Below are positions 62,962 through 64,000 of a stretch of DNA of 64,000 bases, one piece after another (position 1 is the first letter of the stretch; every line of letters starts with the position of its first letter). Location of the stretch: positions 58,813 to 122,812 of the forward strand of contig NZ_VDFU01000015.1 in assembly GCF_006152115.1 (NCBI RefSeq). The letters run 5' to 3'. The translations under genes and the position numbers were made by a program. The notes under the pieces are model-generated. The model searched no databases, was not told where the DNA came from, and saw nothing but the letters and a program-made list of their open reading frames with translations. Source of the stretch: Rubellimicrobium rubrum (GTDB lineage: Bacteria; Pseudomonadota; Alphaproteobacteria; Rhodobacterales; Rhodobacteraceae).

Positions 62962-63822
62962 ATGACCCAGGCCTTTGAGATCACGCATCCAGAACGGCGG
63001 ACGACGTCGGTGGTCTTCGCGTCGCCCCACTCGGGCCGCGAATATCCCAAGGCGTTCCTTGACCGGGCCGAATTGGACGCCCGGGCGATCCGTTCGTCCG
63101 AGGATGCCTATGTGGATCTCCTTTTCGATTCGGCCCCCCGGCAGGGCGCGCCGCTGCTGAAAGCCTTCGCGTCCCGTGCCTTCGTCGATCTGAACCGGGC
63201 GGCCGACGAACTGGATCCGGCGCTGATCGAGGGCGTGAGGCGGCCGGTCCACAACCCGCGTGTGGCCTCGGGCCTCGGGGTGATCCCTCGGGTCGTGGCG
63301 GGCGGACGAGCCATCCACCGTGGCCGCATCGCCTTGTCGGAGGCGCATGGCCGAATCGATACCTACTGGCGCCCATACCATGACGCGCTGCAGGAACTTC
63401 TCGCTGAAAGCCACGCACACTTTGGCGAAGCTATCCTGATCGATTGTCATTCGATGCCTCACGAGGCCATAGAATCCATCGGTTCGCCAGGCGGCCTGCG
63501 TCCGGATGTCGTGTTGGGCGACCGGTTCGGCGCTGCGGCCTCGACCGCGATCGTCGACCAGATCGAGGCAGCCTTCACGGCAGCCGGACTGCGCGTGTCG
63601 CGCAACATGCCTTTCGCGGGTGCTTACATCGTGCAGCATTACGGTCGGCCATCCCGCCGGCAGCATGCCATCCAAGTGGAAATCGACCGTTCGCTCTACA
63701 TGGACGAGCGACTTGTTGAGCCATCTCCCCGATTTGAACAGTTCCGGCAGCTCTTGGGTCGCGTCGTGGCCGATCTGACCGCGATAGGCCGCCCGGAGGA
63801 GACTCGGGTCGCAGCCGAATAA
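62962..63822 (+). CDS. N-formylglutamate amidohydrolase family protein
   Basis: 286 aa hydrolase of the HutG-like N-formylglutamate amidohydrolase family (FGase): [21 protein letters not shown] near 18-38 carries the typical ASPHSG metal site, and [12 protein letters not shown] (near 157-168) and [15 protein letters not shown] are the other signatures. In histidine degradation it frees formate from N-formylglutamate, but no hut gene is nearby, so it may act on another substrate. ATG at 62962. The remaining 178 bases to the window end hold no gene I can support. Confidence 0.88.
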   Translation: MTQAFEITHPERRTTSVVFASPHSGREYPKAFLDRAELDARAIRSSEDAYVDLLFDSAPRQGAPLLKAFASRAFVDLNRAADELDPALIEGVRRPVHNPRVASGLGVIPRVVAGGRAIHRGRIALSEAHGRIDTYWRPYHDALQELLAESHAHFGEAILIDCHSMPHEAIESIGSPGGLRPDVVLGDRFGAAASTAIVDQIEAAFTAAGLRVSRNMPFAGAYIVQHYGRPSRRQHAIQVEIDRSLYMDERLVEPSPRFEQFRQLLGRVVADLTAIGRPEETRVAAE

Positions 63823-64000
63823 GAGGGGAAAGGGGATCCACCTTGGACCTTCCGAGTTCCTCGGTGCTTGGAGCCCTGCCGCGCCAACACGGCCCTACAC
63901 AGGTCGGGGCACTTTTCTTGGCTCCTCTTTCATTTTCCCGCTTGCGTTGGGCATGTGGTTTCCGTAGAGAGGCCTCCACCGACGGCACGGGTTGTGGTGT

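Overview
The window is GC-rich chromosomal DNA with tightly packed genes on both strands, many joined by 1-8 base stop/start overlaps. The gene set points to an alphaproteobacterium of the order Rhodobacterales: petP-petR beside ilvE, xseB-ispA-dxs, rsmB-heparinase-purH-lspA followed by a short DUF3035-like lipoprotein and paired M16 peptidases, rbfA-glycosidase-truB, phaAB, and a zinc-free L36. Genus cannot be fixed from the sequence alone. No insertion sequence, prophage, CRISPR array or rRNA operon was seen; one tRNA (Val, GAC) is present.

Layout. 1-464: start of a short-chain dehydrogenase running off the left edge. 644-7962: a trehalose/glycogen operon (treZ, treY, a shortened GlgC paralogue, glgX) that would cut and rearrange maltooligosaccharides to trehalose. 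7959-10156: a HAD phosphatase and an unusual phosphoribosyltransferase-kinase fusion. 10227-16199: cytochrome c, a probable small RNA, a DMT transporter, ilvE divergent from petP-petR, a periplasmic protein and a histone-deacetylase-like amidohydrolase. 16196-19299: xseB-ispA-dxs (isoprenoid precursors). 19305-22662: voltage-gated cation channel, TerC with a structured leader, a YeeZ-like epimerase and DUF1810. 22756-26042: adenine deaminase and AMP nucleosidase (purine salvage). 26155-30687: HU, PRC-barrel protein, GST and its divergent WYL regulator, aroC, a glycosyltransferase.

30971-34449: ABC-2 transporter pair, S49 peptidase, a 55-residue membrane zinc-ribbon protein and a pteridine-reductase-like SDR. 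34450-34705: an intergenic region with four DnaA-box-like 9-mers, a candidate origin or DnaA-regulated site. 34706-38367: uvrC, pgsA, moaD, moaE. 38482-40477: phaA-phaB (acetoacetyl-CoA to 3-hydroxybutyryl-CoA). 40523-46591: thioesterase, YggT, RecQ, truB, DUF2233 glycosidase, rbfA, dapB. 46614-57107: SdhAF4-like protein, rsmB, heparinase-like protein, purH, lspA, small lipoprotein, M16 pair, mutL. 57163-60976: lipoprotein, DUF3775, DUF481 outer-membrane protein, and an exported caspase-fold protein lacking the catalytic dyad. 61041-63822: a three-repeat exported PPC-like protein, rpmJ, tRNA-Val and an N-formylglutamate amidohydrolase.

Most interesting: the PRTase-kinase fusion with its HAD partner, the channel with a TFDGW selectivity filter, the TerC leader RNA with an 11-bp closing stem, the DnaA-box cluster before uvrC, and the pseudo-caspase/PPC convergent pair. 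Protein identities rest on reading motifs and overall resemblance to known families; no database search was run.
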